Part shown: positions 63,997 through 64,000 of the stretch, piece by piece | Numbering within the stretch: position 1 is the first letter of the stretch | How the letters are laid out: each line of letters opens with the position of its first letter | Notes under the pieces: generated by a model | What the model saw: the letters and a program-made list of their open reading frames with translations, nothing else | What the model was told of the DNA's origin: nothing | The model's database searches: none | Position numbers and translations under genes: made by a program | DNA from: Sphaerulina vaccinii | Taxonomy: Eukaryota > Ascomycota > Dothideomycetes > Mycosphaerellales > Mycosphaerellaceae | DNA length: 64,000 bases | Direction of reading: 5' to 3' | Assembly (NCBI GenBank): GCA_022570795.1 | Contig: JAKUDP010000005.1 | Location: forward strand, 682,001 to 746,000

Positions 63997-64000
63997 AAAT

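Larger units (their letters stand above)
63158..64000. other. Window edge, 843 bp, with repeat and possible small ORF
   Basis: Promoter side of the PITH gene, then a stretch holding a diverged direct repeat and a possible small minus-strand ORF (both listed). A TATATAAG box on the minus strand at about 63687-63694 is followed by a CT-rich, CAAC-containing leader as in fungal core promoters, but no substantial ORF follows it. Confidence 0.4.

Overview
This window reads as nuclear DNA of a filamentous ascomycete. Genes are compact and close together, introns are short (about 50-74 nt) with GTAAGT-like donors and CTAAC-like branch sites, and several families are typical of Pezizomycotina (HET-domain proteins, glutaminase A, FLC/TRP channel, GT90/CAP10). 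The style fits a dothideomycete, possibly Mycosphaerellales; this is an inference from gene families, not from a database search.

Layout. 0-20 kb is mostly conserved housekeeping: a GPI-anchored-type wall protein, a TPR/J-domain co-chaperone, mitochondrial isoleucyl-tRNA synthetase back to back with EFG1 (rRNA processing), an alpha/beta hydrolase, a MIOS/Sea4 WD40 protein (TORC1 signalling), a membrane-anchored RBR ubiquitin ligase, a large secreted protein of unknown function, RFC5 and a small disordered protein. 20-28 kb is accessory: an SDR oxidoreductase, then three minus-strand genes in a row (a large fungal-specific gene of unknown function, an intact HET-domain gene and a decayed HET paralogue). 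28-36 kb has a putatively myristoylated protein, a 2.5 kb gene-poor stretch with a probable spliced transcript, a GT90 glycosyltransferase, two small tail-to-tail overlapping genes and an F-box-like protein. 36-54 kb has an FLC/TRP-like channel, a membrane coiled-coil protein, a frame-broken fungal-specific gene, a Mds3/Pmd1-type kelch protein, a 1-Cys peroxiredoxin and several stretches of coding-like but frame-broken sequence. 54-64 kb has an MFS drug transporter, an AT-hook-like nuclear protein, glutaminase A, a PITH-domain protein and a possible small membrane protein at the edge.

The most unusual feature is how broken frames are distributed. The conserved genes, totalling tens of kilobases of coding sequence, read through cleanly once introns are removed. 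Two large fungal-specific genes (21.8-24.6 kb and 44.6-46.0 kb) each need two shifts, all of the same -1 sense, to stay open, and the second HET gene has a +1 shift plus an internal deletion. In the first of these genes both shifts fall on the same 8-mer. This looks like active decay of accessory and non-self-recognition-type genes, but assembly indels or, less likely, recoding must be excluded. No tRNA, rRNA, CRISPR array or recognisable transposon was found.
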